Positions 10,034 through 18,738 of a stretch of 45,024 nucleotides of DNA are shown here, in pieces. This DNA is from Opitutales bacterium (GTDB taxonomy: Bacteria; Verrucomicrobiota; Verrucomicrobiia; Opitutales; Coraliomargaritaceae). The stretch covers positions 1 through 45,024 of the forward strand of contig JANQXM010000067.1 in assembly GCA_030729385.1 (NCBI GenBank), in the 5' to 3' direction. Position numbers and translations under genes: made by a program. The number at the start of each line of letters is the position of its first letter. Positions within the stretch are counted from its first letter, which is position 1. The notes beneath the pieces are model-generated. The model saw only the letters and a list, made by a program, of their open reading frames with translations, was not told the DNA's origin and searched no databases.

Positions 10034-11020
10034 TTACGAAAAGCTCGGCTGATAGGCGTCGTGAAGACGCAGCAGACCGATAAAATCTGCGCCGTCTTCT
10101 GCCACCACCGGCAAGACGGAGATTTGCGATGGACGGTCTTCCATAATACGAAGCGCCTCACCGAGCGACATTTTCGCATGCGTCGATATCGGCGAAGCCG
10201 TCATGCAATCGCCTACCTTTTTGCCCAAGATTTCACCATCGCCTGACAACAGACGACGAATGTCACCATCCGTGATGATCCCGAGCAGCTGATTGTTCGC
10301 ATCCACCACGCAAGCCGCACCAAGGGGAAATCGTGTCATCTGAATCACGACCTCACGCAAGGTTTCATCCGCGCTGGCGCAAGCCACACGCTCTTTACCG
10401 TGCATGACATCGCCCACCGTCATCAACAGGTTGCGTCCCAACTGCCCGCCAGGATGGAAAGTCGCAAATTCCTCCGCAGTAAAATCACGCGCCTTGACCA
10501 AAGCTGAAGCCAGCGCGTCGCCTATAGCCAAGCTCACAGTCGAGCTCGTTGTCGGCATCAAATTCAACGGATCCGCTTCTTTCTCTACACTGGCGTCGAG
10601 CACCACATCTGCTAGTTCTGCGATCGGCGAATCCATGTTCCCCAATATCGCGATGACCGGTGAATTAAATTTCTTAAACAGCGGCATCAAGCGCAGGACT
10701 TCCGCGGTGCTCCCACTTTTCGACAAAACGATCGTCGGATCACCCGGCTGATACACTCCTAAGTCGCCGTGGATCGCTTCTGCAGCATGCAGGAAAACCG
10801 AAGGAATACCCGAACTAGAAAAAGTAGCCGCCAATTTACCACCGATATGACCGGACTTACCGATCCCGCAAATCACCAGCTTACTCTTCGTTGCCAAGAT
10901 GATTTCCAATGCGCGCTCAAAACCTTCACCCAGACGCCCAGCCGCAATCTCAATCGCAGCCGCTTCCGCCTGCATTGCTTGGCGCCCTACTTCGAGTCCT
11001 GAATTCGATTTTTCTGTCAT
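10034..11020 (-). CDS. kdsD: D-arabinose 5-phosphate isomerase (SIS + two CBS domains)
   Basis: KdsD converts ribulose 5-phosphate to arabinose 5-phosphate, the first committed step to KDO for lipopolysaccharide. The SIS domain holds LVICGIGKSGHIGGKLAATFSSSG and LSKSGSTAEVL. The segment FLHAAEAIHGDLGV carries the expected HAAEAxHGDLG metal/active-site block. Two CBS motifs follow (roughly 205-328), starting near DVMHGKERVAC and DCMTASPISTH. The 328-residue length is normal. The gene implies that the organism makes KDO-containing LPS. It lies 69 nt after the rhomboid gene on the same strand, but the other KDO genes are not nearby. Confidence 0.94.
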   Translation of the reverse strand: MTEKSNSGLEVGRQAMQAEAAAIEIAAGRLGEGFERALEIILATKSKLVICGIGKSGHIGGKLAATFSSSGIPSVFLHAAEAIHGDLGVYQPGDPTIVLSKSGSTAEVLRLMPLFKKFNSPVIAILGNMDSPIAELADVVLDASVEKEADPLNLMPTTSSTVSLAIGDALASALVKARDFTAEEFATFHPGGQLGRNLLMTVGDVMHGKERVACASADETLREVVIQMTRFPLGAACVVDANNQLLGIITDGDIRRLLSGDGEILGKKVGDCMTASPISTHAKMSLGEALRIMEDRPSQISVLPVVAEDGADFIGLLRLHDAYQPSFS

Positions 11021-11089
11021 ACAAAACAGCTAACGAGCCGCCCATCGAAGGTAAAGCAAGTAAAGCGTCCGACCGACCCCAATACTCCC

Positions 11090-12055
11090 TTAAAGAAGCG
11101 CCAGCCACCAAGCCAACCCTACAAAAGCCAAACTCGCTAAGCCTGCCACGTAGTGCAGTGGCCCTTCAAATCGAACAAACAAGCGCTGAAAGATCGCCCC
11201 GACCAGCCCGAGCACCAGACCACAAAGAAAACCACTAATGTGCGCCGCGACATCGACCAAGCCATCGAGTCCATCGCCCACACCGATCAAGCCCAGTAAA
11301 GTGAAACCACCAAAGACCGGCACCAGCCAACGCGGCAAAGTCCACCGTTGATCCGGCTCCGCCAAAGCCACCCAAACACCGATTCCAGTCAACAAACCCA
11401 AAGCCCCAAAGACTGCGGTCGATGCACCAATCGAAAAATGCGGATCAGGGTAATATACCCAAGCATTCAGCAGGTTACCGAGACACCCACTCAGGAAAAT
11501 CAAACCCCACCCCGCAAAGGCTCCAAAAAAACGCGCGACAAAAAAGGCAAAGCCCATACCAGCCACCAAATTTGAAACCAAATGCACGATATCGGCATGC
11601 AACGTTAAAGCAGTCACCGCACGCCACCACTGACCTTGATCAATCATGGTCACCGCATCGACACGCCCAAATGAGGCCAAGTCATATGCCCCCTGCATAC
11701 TAAACACTGCGATCAGCAGCACACAGTAGGCGACAAAGCTCCAACCATTAAAGCGAAACTCATGTGTGCGTAACGTAAGCGGACGAAGCCGCTTCTTTCT
11801 GACGAGCTCATAGGCGGCTAATTCCGCACGAATCGGCTCCTCTCGCTGTTGATCCACACAAATGACATAAGCCCCCTCATGCACCAAGGTCCAATACGCC
11901 TCTCCCATCGCCAATATAGCGAGGCCCACTTCACTCGACTCCGTAAAACCATCGTGCAAAGCAACCGCCACCAAACCCTCCGGAGTCTCAAACCCTTCCA
12001 GAGCCTCATCCAGTTCAGTATCGTTTACTTTCAAACTCGCCATAACACGCATCAT
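11090..12055 (-). CDS. Rhomboid-family intramembrane serine protease
   Basis: Rhomboids cleave transmembrane segments within the membrane. The catalytic dyad is visible as S212 in GASTAVFGALG and H272 in AAHISGFLCGLVLG. The supporting HADIVHLVSNLVAG block (153-166) supplies H158 and N162. About seven hydrophobic segments run from residue 103 to the C-terminus. A cytosolic N-terminal domain of ~95 residues precedes them, analogous in position to that of GlpG but not similar to it by eye. There are three in-frame ATGs (12055, 12052, 12043) and no decisive ribosome-binding site; MASLKVND from 12043 is also plausible. Substrates are unknown. Confidence 0.88.
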   Translation of the reverse strand: MMRVMASLKVNDTELDEALEGFETPEGLVAVALHDGFTESSEVGLAILAMGEAYWTLVHEGAYVICVDQQREEPIRAELAAYELVRKKRLRPLTLRTHEFRFNGWSFVAYCVLLIAVFSMQGAYDLASFGRVDAVTMIDQGQWWRAVTALTLHADIVHLVSNLVAGMGFAFFVARFFGAFAGWGLIFLSGCLGNLLNAWVYYPDPHFSIGASTAVFGALGLLTGIGVWVALAEPDQRWTLPRWLVPVFGGFTLLGLIGVGDGLDGLVDVAAHISGFLCGLVLGLVGAIFQRLFVRFEGPLHYVAGLASLAFVGLAWWLALL

Positions 12056-12100
12056 GCCCTAAGCATTACCCCACGTTCAATCAATTAACCAACCGCGTAT

Positions 12101-12883
12101 ATGATAAAAAAGATACTCCTCATTCTAGTTCTCCTCGCAGTCGTGGCAGCTGCCGCCGTATATTACTTGCTCTCTTCCGGCATCAATAAGGGCATTAAGC
12201 ATGGCGTCGAAACCTACGGTCCAGATGTCACACTAACACCCGTCACGCTCGACAAGGTCAGCATCTCCGTCCTCTCTGGAAGTGGCACACTCAAAGGTCT
12301 GAACGTCGGCAATCCAGAAGGCTACAAAAGCGAAAACATCTTCGCCCTCGGTCAAATCGACATCGATATCGATACGAGCACGATCATGAGCGACAAGATC
12401 GTGATCAACCGAATCTACATCAAGCAACCAGAGATCAGCTACGAGAAGACACTCAGCTCTTCCAATATCAAGGATCTCTTAGCCAACATCGAAAAGTTCA
12501 CCGGTCCTTCCGCTCCGAAAGAAGACGAGCCCGATACAGGTGCCCAAAAGCAACTAGTGATCAAGCAGCTCATCATTGAAGACGGCACCATCTACGTCGG
12601 CGTACTCGGCATGGGGCAAACCGTGCCACTCCCGCGTATCGAGTTGAATAACATCGGCGAGGACAACAACAGCCAAAGCATCGGTCAAGTCCTCGACCTC
12701 GTGCTCACCGAAGTCGTCAAGTCGATCGGTCCCGCCATCGCTGGTGCAGGCGACCTCTTGAAAGACGGTGGAGCCGCAGCCCTCAAAGCCGCACAAGAAG
12801 GTGGCATCGAAAAAGTCGGTGACGCTGCCGGAGACGCCGTCAATAAAGCAAGCGAAGGCCTCAAAGGGCTCTTCGGCAAATAA
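12101..12883 (+). CDS. AsmA-like membrane-anchored protein
   Basis: An N-terminal transmembrane anchor (residues 3-25, rich in L, V and A) is followed by a domain typical of the AsmA/YdbH/TamB N-terminus: ISVLSGSGTLKGLNVGNPEGYKSENIFALGQIDIDIDTSTIMSDKIVINRIYIKQPEISYE in outline. Large members bridge the inner and outer membranes and move phospholipids; this one has only 260 residues, so it is a short version. The C-terminal ~45 residues are Ala/Gly/Lys-rich and probably helical. It is divergent from the rhomboid gene and ends with a strong terminator at 12906. The domain call is by eye. Confidence 0.65.
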   Translation: MIKKILLILVLLAVVAAAAVYYLLSSGINKGIKHGVETYGPDVTLTPVTLDKVSISVLSGSGTLKGLNVGNPEGYKSENIFALGQIDIDIDTSTIMSDKIVINRIYIKQPEISYEKTLSSSNIKDLLANIEKFTGPSAPKEDEPDTGAQKQLVIKQLIIEDGTIYVGVLGMGQTVPLPRIELNNIGEDNNSQSIGQVLDLVLTEVVKSIGPAIAGAGDLLKDGGAAALKAAQEGGIEKVGDAAGDAVNKASEGLKGLFGK

Positions 12884-12905
12884 ACGGCAACACACTTTAA
12901 CTGAC

Positions 12906-12938
12906 AAAGCGCGGTTCCGTCTGGGACCGCGCTTTTTT
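12906..12938 (+). terminator. Rho-independent terminator after the AsmA-like gene
   Basis: AAAGCGCGGTTCC (12906-12918) pairs with GGGACCGCGCTTT around the 4-nt loop GTCT, with one G-T wobble, and runs into six Ts. It starts 23 nt after the stop codon. Its core GCGCGGTTCC/GGACCGCGC is shared with the terminator at 14182, on the other side of mnmA. Confidence 0.9.
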
Positions 12939-12998
12939 GTCGGCTTGTTTCAGTTAGAACCCACCAGTCTAGCTTCTCAGAGCAGCCTACTGTCTCCC

Positions 12999-13041
<43 letters not shown>

Positions 13042-13094
13042 TTTTAAAAAGCCTCGTATTGACGAATGCTCGCGTCCCGACTTTGGTCATCCCC

Positions 13095-14165
13095 ATGCAA
13101 AAGATACTCGTAGCCCTTTCCGGAGGCGTGGATAGCGCCGTCGCGGCCCTTCGATTGAAGGACCAGGGCTATGACGTGTCCGCAGCCTACATCCGCACAT
13201 GGATGAACGAGGAGATGCCACTCGCCGACTGCCCAGCGCAGCAAGACATTGAAGACTCCCGCGCGGTGGCCGCACACCTCGGGATCGATTACGAAATCGT
13301 CAACCTCGTAAATGAATACCGCGAGCACGTGGTGCACTACCTCGTCGATGGCTACAAGAACGGCATCACTCCGAACCCTGACATCATGTGTAACCGGGAG
13401 ATGAAGTTCGGCATCTTCCAGGACTATGCACTGAAGAACGGCTTCGATGCGATCGCCACCGGTCATTACGTCCGCAAACGCACCAATGCGGATGACAGCC
13501 AAGACCTATTGACCGGGCTGGATGACAACAAAGACCAAACCTATTTCCTCGCACTCTTGCAGCAGGAGCAAATTCGCAATGCCCTCTTCCCTGTCGGCGA
13601 GCTAAGAAAGCCCGAAGTGCGCGCTCTCGCCGAACAATACGCACTACCCAATGCGACCAAGAGGGACAGCCAAGGCATTTGCTTTCTCGGCGACATGAAC
13701 ATCAACAACTTCCTCGAACACTATATCGAGGATAAGCCGGGCGACATCGTAAATAGCGAAGGCAGATGGCTCGGGCGGCACCGTGGCCTACACCGCTACA
13801 CGATGGGTCAGCGCCGTGGCATAGGCGTGCCCTCTAATACTGACAACGAATACTACGTCGTCACCGGCTTTAACAAAGAGCGCAACGAGCTCATCGTTGC
13901 CTTCGACCATTCAGATGCGCCCGGGCTCTTCACCAACGAGGTCGAAGTCTATGGGCAGAGCTTCGTCAATCGTGAGTTGACTGAGCCATGCCGCATCGAA
14001 GCCCGCCCGCGCTACCGCGACCCTTCGCAAAAGATCACCTACACACCCACAGGACCAGACAGCGCCAAAGTCGTCTTCGACGAACCACAACGCGCGCTTG
14101 CCGCTGGTCAGATACTCGCTCTCTACGACGGCGAGACCCTCCTCGGCGGCGGCTTTTACCGCTAA
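13095..14165 (+). CDS. mnmA: tRNA-specific 2-thiouridylase
   Basis: MnmA installs the 2-thio group on wobble uridine 34 of tRNA Lys, Glu and Gln. The PP-loop SGGVDS is at residues 9-14. The catalytic cysteine C99 sits in NPDIMCN and the second, persulfide-forming cysteine C196 in SQGICFLGD. The tRNA-binding [12 protein letters not shown] block and a C-terminal beta-barrel ending [17 protein letters not shown] complete the family. I start at the ATG at 13095 ([11 protein letters not shown], 356 residues); the frame extends 12 codons upstream without similarity. No Shine-Dalgarno site is visible. The gene stands alone between two similar terminators. Confidence 0.96.
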   Translation: MQKILVALSGGVDSAVAALRLKDQGYDVSAAYIRTWMNEEMPLADCPAQQDIEDSRAVAAHLGIDYEIVNLVNEYREHVVHYLVDGYKNGITPNPDIMCNREMKFGIFQDYALKNGFDAIATGHYVRKRTNADDSQDLLTGLDDNKDQTYFLALLQQEQIRNALFPVGELRKPEVRALAEQYALPNATKRDSQGICFLGDMNINNFLEHYIEDKPGDIVNSEGRWLGRHRGLHRYTMGQRRGIGVPSNTDNEYYVVTGFNKERNELIVAFDHSDAPGLFTNEVEVYGQSFVNRELTEPCRIEARPRYRDPSQKITYTPTGPDSAKVVFDEPQRALAAGQILALYDGETLLGGGFYR

Positions 14166-14181
14166 GCTGATCGCGCAGCGC

Positions 14182-14216
14182 AAAAAAAGGCGCGGTCCTT
14201 TCGGAACCGCGCCTTT
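14182..14216 (-). terminator. Terminator hairpin shared by two convergent genes
   Basis: AAAGGCGCGGTCC (14186-14198) pairs with GGAACCGCGCCTTT (14203-14216) around a short TTTC loop, with one bulged A. Seven As at 14182-14188 give the U-tract for minus-strand transcripts, so it chiefly ends the pil-RCC1 operon. For mnmA on the plus strand only three Ts follow the stem, so it may work weakly in both directions. Confidence 0.85.
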
Positions 14217-14232
14217 GATAAAACGATTTCTA

Positions 14233-14877
14233 TTAAGGGTTCGTTACCACCACGCGGATAAAGCGCATTGGCGCACTATCCACTGTATCAGTATCCTGAA
14301 CTGTAATACGAGCGGAGTAACCTTGATCAATGACACTAATCACATTGGCAAGACTACTGGCACCACCGAGCTGCCCTAGGCTGTTTTGACCCCAAACATA
14401 GACTTGACCAAGTGTATTCAAAGCCATGGAAAAACCGCCTCCCGCTTCAACATCCACCCAATTCGTCGCACTACCGATTTGTTTCGGAACAAGACGATCT
14501 ATTGTAGTGCCGTCACCAAGCTGACCGTCGGCATTCGCACCCCAAGCCCACAAGGTGCCATTGTCTTTAACAGCTAAGGTGTGACCTTCGTAACCGGAAG
14601 TCGAGGAAGTCGTGATACTTGTTGCAATGGCTGCCCAAGGACCTGCCTCTGCGGGAATTACCGGAGAATTCGGATCAATGATCGTATCATTCCCCAATTG
14701 CCCGGAGGCATTCGCGCCCCAAGTAAACAGATTACCTGTATCATCCACTAAACCTCCAAACTTTTGCCCCACAGCCAAATCGACCGAGAACGACGCGCTT
14801 TGCAAACAAAGCAGCGGCAGCAACCCAAACAATAACCGTTTGGGAGTAAAAACACTTCTGACCCAATTAAATTTCAT
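14233..14877 (-). CDS. Small secreted RCC1-repeat protein
   Basis: The 214 residues begin with a basic n-region and a hydrophobic core (KRLLFGLLPLLCLQSASF), a likely signal peptide. At least three RCC1-type units follow, with the hallmark WGxNxxGQLG: LFTWGANASGQLG, LWAWGANADGQLG and VYVWGQNSLGQLG. A normal RCC1 propeller has seven blades, so this is too short to close one unless it oligomerises. The last ~40 residues (ISVIDQGYSARITVQDTDTVDSAPMRFIRVVVTNP) do not continue the repeat. A modest AAGGA site precedes the ATG. It lies 47 nt after pilQ and shares its terminator, so co-expression with the pilus genes is likely. Function is unknown. Confidence 0.7.
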   Translation of the reverse strand: MKFNWVRSVFTPKRLLFGLLPLLCLQSASFSVDLAVGQKFGGLVDDTGNLFTWGANASGQLGNDTIIDPNSPVIPAEAGPWAAIATSITTSSTSGYEGHTLAVKDNGTLWAWGANADGQLGDGTTIDRLVPKQIGSATNWVDVEAGGGFSMALNTLGQVYVWGQNSLGQLGGASSLANVISVIDQGYSARITVQDTDTVDSAPMRFIRVVVTNP

Positions 14878-14924
14878 AACTTTCCTTTGTTGGCTTTTGT
14901 ATAGGGGTTGGGCGAGTCAGTGGA

Positions 14925-16832
14925 CTATTGACCAGTTGATTTCTTCGAAGCTTTGGACTCCTGCATCTTCTCGTACTCCAGAGCCATTTCTGCTTGTCGC
15001 TTCTGATGTTCAAGCGCCTCAATGCGGGCTGTGCGCTCACCCATTTCTTCCTGATTCTTCGCCTCTACACGGTAGTTCTCCAGGGTCTTCAAAGCATCCT
15101 TTTCCTCCTGATTTAATTCATAGCCAGGCAACTCGCTAGGAACGATCCCCATCCGATCAATCACACGTGGATCAATCACATCTTTGTAAGTGCTACCATC
15201 TGGGTTGAGAGTTTTTGCAGTGATGAAGATGATCAAATTACGCTGTTCAATACTGTCGGATTTACTACTGAAAAGACGGCCGATACCAGGAAGGTCGCCA
15301 AGTAATGGAACTTTCGTATCACGATTTGTGACCGAATTTTCAACCAAACCTCCAATCGCCAGTGTGAAACCATCCTTGATCATGATAGTTGTCTCGGTGC
15401 GACGGCTTTCGATGATTGGAATTTCAGTGTTTTCAACAATCGCGAAACGATCTGTGCTGGATACCTCAGGAATGATCTGGAGGTTAATAAATCCAGCACT
15501 GTTCACTTGGGGAGTCACATCGAGATTGATACCGATGTCTTCATACTCAATTTCATCGAGTTGGCGTTGCCCCGTCTCGGCGTTGAAAGTGTAGCTTGGA
15601 ATCGGATAACGCTCACCAATCGAGATCTTCGCTTTGGTATTATTCAGTGTCACCACAGTCGGGTTCGAAACGAGCTTCACGTCATCCTGAGTGCCCAATG
15701 CGCTCAAAATAACACCAAACTCATCCGCAGAAAAGAACGCCGTATCCAAACGGCCTGTCGCAGCAGAGGTTGCCACATTCGCTAAAGAAGAGAAAGTCGA
15801 AGATACGTCCTCAGAATTAGAAATGACCAAGGGGTCTTGAATCGCATCGACCGAACCACTGCTGGTATTGGTTGTCGAGTTGGCAGTAGAACCGTCGCTA
15901 CCTGAGCCATTCGAGCTACTCGAGCGACTGCGGTTCCATTCACGTTGGAACGGACCTGCTGACATACCGTAACCGCTTAATGAAGCCCAGTTGACGCCGA
16001 TATTCTTCACGTCAGTATTCGTGATCTCGATAAATTTTGATTCAATCATCACTTGATCCGTTGCTTTATCGAGACGCTCGATAATTTCTTGGATTTTATT
16101 CATGCGTGATGGACGCTCAGTAATCACCAATGCATTGCTACGGATATCGACCTGTATGCGACCGCCAGCTGCGTTATCAACCAAGGGAGCTACGGAGCCC
16201 TGTAATTCTTCTGCGCGTGCATAGTTAACAATGAAAACGCGTGTGTCGACCGGCTCAGCAGTCAACTCTTCGAGGCTTTTGATGCGAATGATGTTGCGGT
16301 CTTCAACGTATGTGAAGCCCTGTTGCTCCAAGACCACTTCAAATACCTGACGCCATGTAATGTTGCTCAACTTCAGAGAAGTGCGACCTTGAAGCGTCTC
16401 AGGAATGACCAAATTGAGGTCAAACAGATCGGCTACGTTACGTAGGATGGTGCGAACATCTTCATCTGGGAAATCCACAGAGATGGTCTCTTCGGCTGAC
16501 ATGACTGCCGTGCCGCCAGCCTCTTCTTGACCGGGTATCTCAAGCACGACTTCTGTCTCGCCAGGCATGGCCTCTGTCACGACGGGAATATCAGGCATCG
16601 CTACATCGATACTAGCTCCATCAACGGGCGTGTCAGGAATCTCAACCACCGTCGGTGCGGGGTTCGACGTAGGTTCTACAGTTACAACAGCTTCGGGCTT
16701 GGCGGAAACATTGTCATCGATAACAACGACATCCGACAAGTCGATTTCAGCAGTGGGTGCCACGTCCGTCTGAGCCCAAAGAGCAAAAGGCGTAAGAAGC
16801 ATTGAGAGGAAGAATATTGATTGCTTATTCAT
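14925..16832 (-). CDS. pilQ: Type IV pilus secretin PilQ-like
   Basis: This is the outer-membrane secretin that lets the pilus exit. A signal peptide (MNKQSIFFLSMLLTPFALWA) leads a Pro/Val/Glu-rich linker. An STN/N0 domain (SVDFPDEDVRTILRNVADLFDLN...) and an N1/NolW-like domain (RVFIVNYARAEELQGSV) follow. The secretin domain ends VPLLGDLPGIGRLFSSKSD...LIIFITAKTLNPDG. A Ser/Asn/Gly-rich loop sits inside the domain. A C-terminal helical tail rich in E, K and Q extends beyond the pore. I start at the ATG at 16832 (635 residues); an upstream TTG at 16868 adds 12 unsupported residues. No AMIN domain is evident. It is fifth in the pil operon. Confidence 0.9.
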   Translation of the reverse strand: MNKQSIFFLSMLLTPFALWAQTDVAPTAEIDLSDVVVIDDNVSAKPEAVVTVEPTSNPAPTVVEIPDTPVDGASIDVAMPDIPVVTEAMPGETEVVLEIPGQEEAGGTAVMSAEETISVDFPDEDVRTILRNVADLFDLNLVIPETLQGRTSLKLSNITWRQVFEVVLEQQGFTYVEDRNIIRIKSLEELTAEPVDTRVFIVNYARAEELQGSVAPLVDNAAGGRIQVDIRSNALVITERPSRMNKIQEIIERLDKATDQVMIESKFIEITNTDVKNIGVNWASLSGYGMSAGPFQREWNRSRSSSSNGSGSDGSTANSTTNTSSGSVDAIQDPLVISNSEDVSSTFSSLANVATSAATGRLDTAFFSADEFGVILSALGTQDDVKLVSNPTVVTLNNTKAKISIGERYPIPSYTFNAETGQRQLDEIEYEDIGINLDVTPQVNSAGFINLQIIPEVSSTDRFAIVENTEIPIIESRRTETTIMIKDGFTLAIGGLVENSVTNRDTKVPLLGDLPGIGRLFSSKSDSIEQRNLIIFITAKTLNPDGSTYKDVIDPRVIDRMGIVPSELPGYELNQEEKDALKTLENYRVEAKNQEEMGERTARIEALEHQKRQAEMALEYEKMQESKASKKSTGQ

Positions 16833-16909
16833 AGGACGGTTGGTTTGAGTTTTGCTTGAAAGATTCAATGGTTATTGGTTTTTTTGAAAGTGTTTCGTTT
16901 AAAGGACGA

Positions 16910-17500
16910 TTAGTTCTCATATCGAACTGCACCGGTGCTGCCCTTTTTCCCTTCATCGTATGATAAAGTGAGAGTCGCGTCACCTAGGCTAAGGGTATAA
17001 TTTTCTGAGGTGATTTCTGTTAATATCACATTGTATTGTGTATCTGAGTCTTCTGCGATTCGCGCAGGGAATTTAGTGCCTGGTTTCAACAAGTTCCCCC
17101 CTTGCAGCTGAATGTAGTTAGTCGAACCTCTCGCTAAAGTGCCACGCACTTGCTTCGAAAAGTTTGAGGCGATCACTTTCAATACGGAGGCATCATCATA
17201 GACGACTGTAGCGGCAACAACTTCTGGCTCATCTGAAGTCACATTCTCCACCGCAACGACCACTTTTGCTGCCGGAGCCTGCTTAAAAGCATAAGGGTTC
17301 ACGTAGTCATTTACCTGACCAATAAATGTCGCGTCCTTCTGCCCGAGATATCGATCAGCCGCATCTAAAACAGTGCTCCGTTCGTCAGCCTTCAAGACAA
17401 TGTCTTTACGACCAGACAACTTGATTTTAGGTTCTGCAGAGTAACCACATGTTCCCAGTATACAGAACAACGCGATATATATAAGTGGTTTTGAGTTCAT
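16910..17500 (-). CDS. Periplasmic protein in the PilP position of the pil operon
   Basis: This 196-residue protein has a signal peptide (MNSKPLIYIALFCILGTCGYS). The mature region is rich in beta strands and ends TLSLGDATLTLSYDEGKKGSTGAVRYEN. It lies between the PilO-like gene and pilQ, exactly where pilP sits in proteobacterial operons. I see no convincing PilP lipobox or HMMR-type sequence. The segment GTKFPARIAEDSDTQYNVILTEITSENYTLSLGD resembles the small beta domain of proteins that couple the inner-membrane complex to the secretin. The role as a PilP substitute is inferred from position only. Confidence 0.6.
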   Translation of the reverse strand: MNSKPLIYIALFCILGTCGYSAEPKIKLSGRKDIVLKADERSTVLDAADRYLGQKDATFIGQVNDYVNPYAFKQAPAAKVVVAVENVTSDEPEVVAATVVYDDASVLKVIASNFSKQVRGTLARGSTNYIQLQGGNLLKPGTKFPARIAEDSDTQYNVILTEITSENYTLSLGDATLTLSYDEGKKGSTGAVRYEN

Positions 17501-17512
17501 AGCGTATTGATA

Positions 17513-18088
17513 TCAATTCTGACGAGCGAGAACAAGGACACGCAGTTTTGCAGTCAATGCACCTGGAGCCGCCTTGCTGCCCTCTGAGATTTGAAAGTCA
17601 GCGACACGGATCAATGGATTCGCAGCATGTAATTGAAAAAGGAAACTGAGGATTTGGCTAAAGCCACCTTCGCAACCAATTTCATACACCAAGGCCGTAT
17701 AGAGCTTTAACTCATTTGGTCCACCTTTTGATAAGATCGCATCATCAACTTGCAGTTGATTCACACCAGTGATGAGAACATCGGCCTTATTTTCGAATCC
17801 ATAAAAGAAATTGGCATTCACCGCACTTTGGCTGCGGTCAAATAAACGGTCATCTATCGAGGCGACTTCAGCTTCGAGTTGTTCCACTTCAGCGTCCAAA
17901 CCATTTGAGTTTATGATATTCTGCTCAATAGTGCGAATGCGCGTATTCAGTTCAGTCTCTGTTGCCTCTAATTGCGATAAAACGTCGCCGCGCAAAAAGA
18001 TAACGGCGACACAAACAATCAATAGCAGAGCGCTGCTAACCGCTAGCGGATATTGCTTTAAATTACTTACCATCGAATTCGCGCTCAT
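17513..18088 (-). CDS. PilO-like inner-membrane alignment protein
   Basis: A short cytosolic tail and one transmembrane helix (about residues 14-32, YPLAVSSALLLIVCVAVIFL) precede a coiled coil (residues ~35-80, LEATETELNTRIRTIEQN...VEQLEAEVASIDDRL). A small alpha/beta domain follows. This is the PilO/GspM-like architecture, although identity to proteobacterial PilO is weak. The start ATG overlaps the pilN stop (ATGA). An AGGAG site lies 7 nt upstream, so translation is probably coupled. PilO pairs with PilN to link the cytoplasmic PilM to the secretin. Confidence 0.72.
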   Translation of the reverse strand: MSANSMVSNLKQYPLAVSSALLLIVCVAVIFLRGDVLSQLEATETELNTRIRTIEQNIINSNGLDAEVEQLEAEVASIDDRLFDRSQSAVNANFFYGFENKADVLITGVNQLQVDDAILSKGGPNELKLYTALVYEIGCEGGFSQILSFLFQLHAANPLIRVADFQISEGSKAAPGALTAKLRVLVLARQN

Positions 18089-18738
18089 CCTTCAGCTCCT
18101 TCCTTTGCTGCCTCAGCCTGTTTTGGAGAGATAACAATCATCATTCGATATGGAAAAATACCAGTCTTGGCATTTCTAGTTTGTAGCGACTCATCTATCT
18201 CATACTCCATATTCGAATTACCTTGAACAAAAGATGAGCTTTGAAGCGACTTTTTGAAGGCGCTCAACATTAAGGGGTCCTTTACTTCGCCGGACATATT
18301 CACACGATATTCCGCAAAAGATTTTGTGCCTTGTTTTTTAATGCCTTCAGAAACCGAGATCACATTAAAAATCAACCCTTCTGGACGAAGTTCTGACATC
18401 ATCGCAAGAAACTCATGCGCCATGACTGGCGAACCAAAAAAGCGCTCCAATTCGACAATGTGACGAGTCGCTTCGCGAAAACGATCGCTCATTTTCAAAT
18501 TCAAGTTGTCGTCCGGATCGGCGACTCGAATACGCCTTTCCATATCTTCGATGGTATTACCCAAAGCGTATGCACGGTATTCACGCTGCAAGACATAGAA
18601 GCCGACGATCAGAACGAGCGTCACTGCAATGAAATTAATAATGAAGTCGGTGCGCACCACTTTAATATCAGGCAGAGTCGCCGGATTTGAAAAGTTCGGA
18701 CGCCAATAAGGCTGCATGTCTTTAGAATTCTTACTCAC
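18085..18738 (-). CDS. PilN-like inner-membrane protein
   Basis: One transmembrane helix (around residues 30-48, [19 protein letters not shown]) is followed by a predicted coiled coil and a small periplasmic domain, the PilN layout. I choose GTG at 18738 because a perfect AGGAGG (18745-18750) lies 6 nt upstream; a TTG at 18744 is in frame but would touch the site. This gives 217 residues and an 8-nt overlap with pilM. PilN normally presents an INLLP peptide to PilM near its N-terminus; here the N-terminal [17 protein letters not shown] does not show that motif, so the PilM contact must differ. Confidence 0.72.
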   Translation of the reverse strand: MSKNSKDMQPYWRPNFSNPATLPDIKVVRTDFIINFIAVTLVLIVGFYVLQREYRAYALGNTIEDMERRIRVADPDDNLNLKMSDRFREATRHIVELERFFGSPVMAHEFLAMMSELRPEGLIFNVISVSEGIKKQGTKSFAEYRVNMSGEVKDPLMLSAFKKSLQSSSFVQGNSNMEYEIDESLQTRNAKTGIFPYRMMIVISPKQAEAAKEGAEG

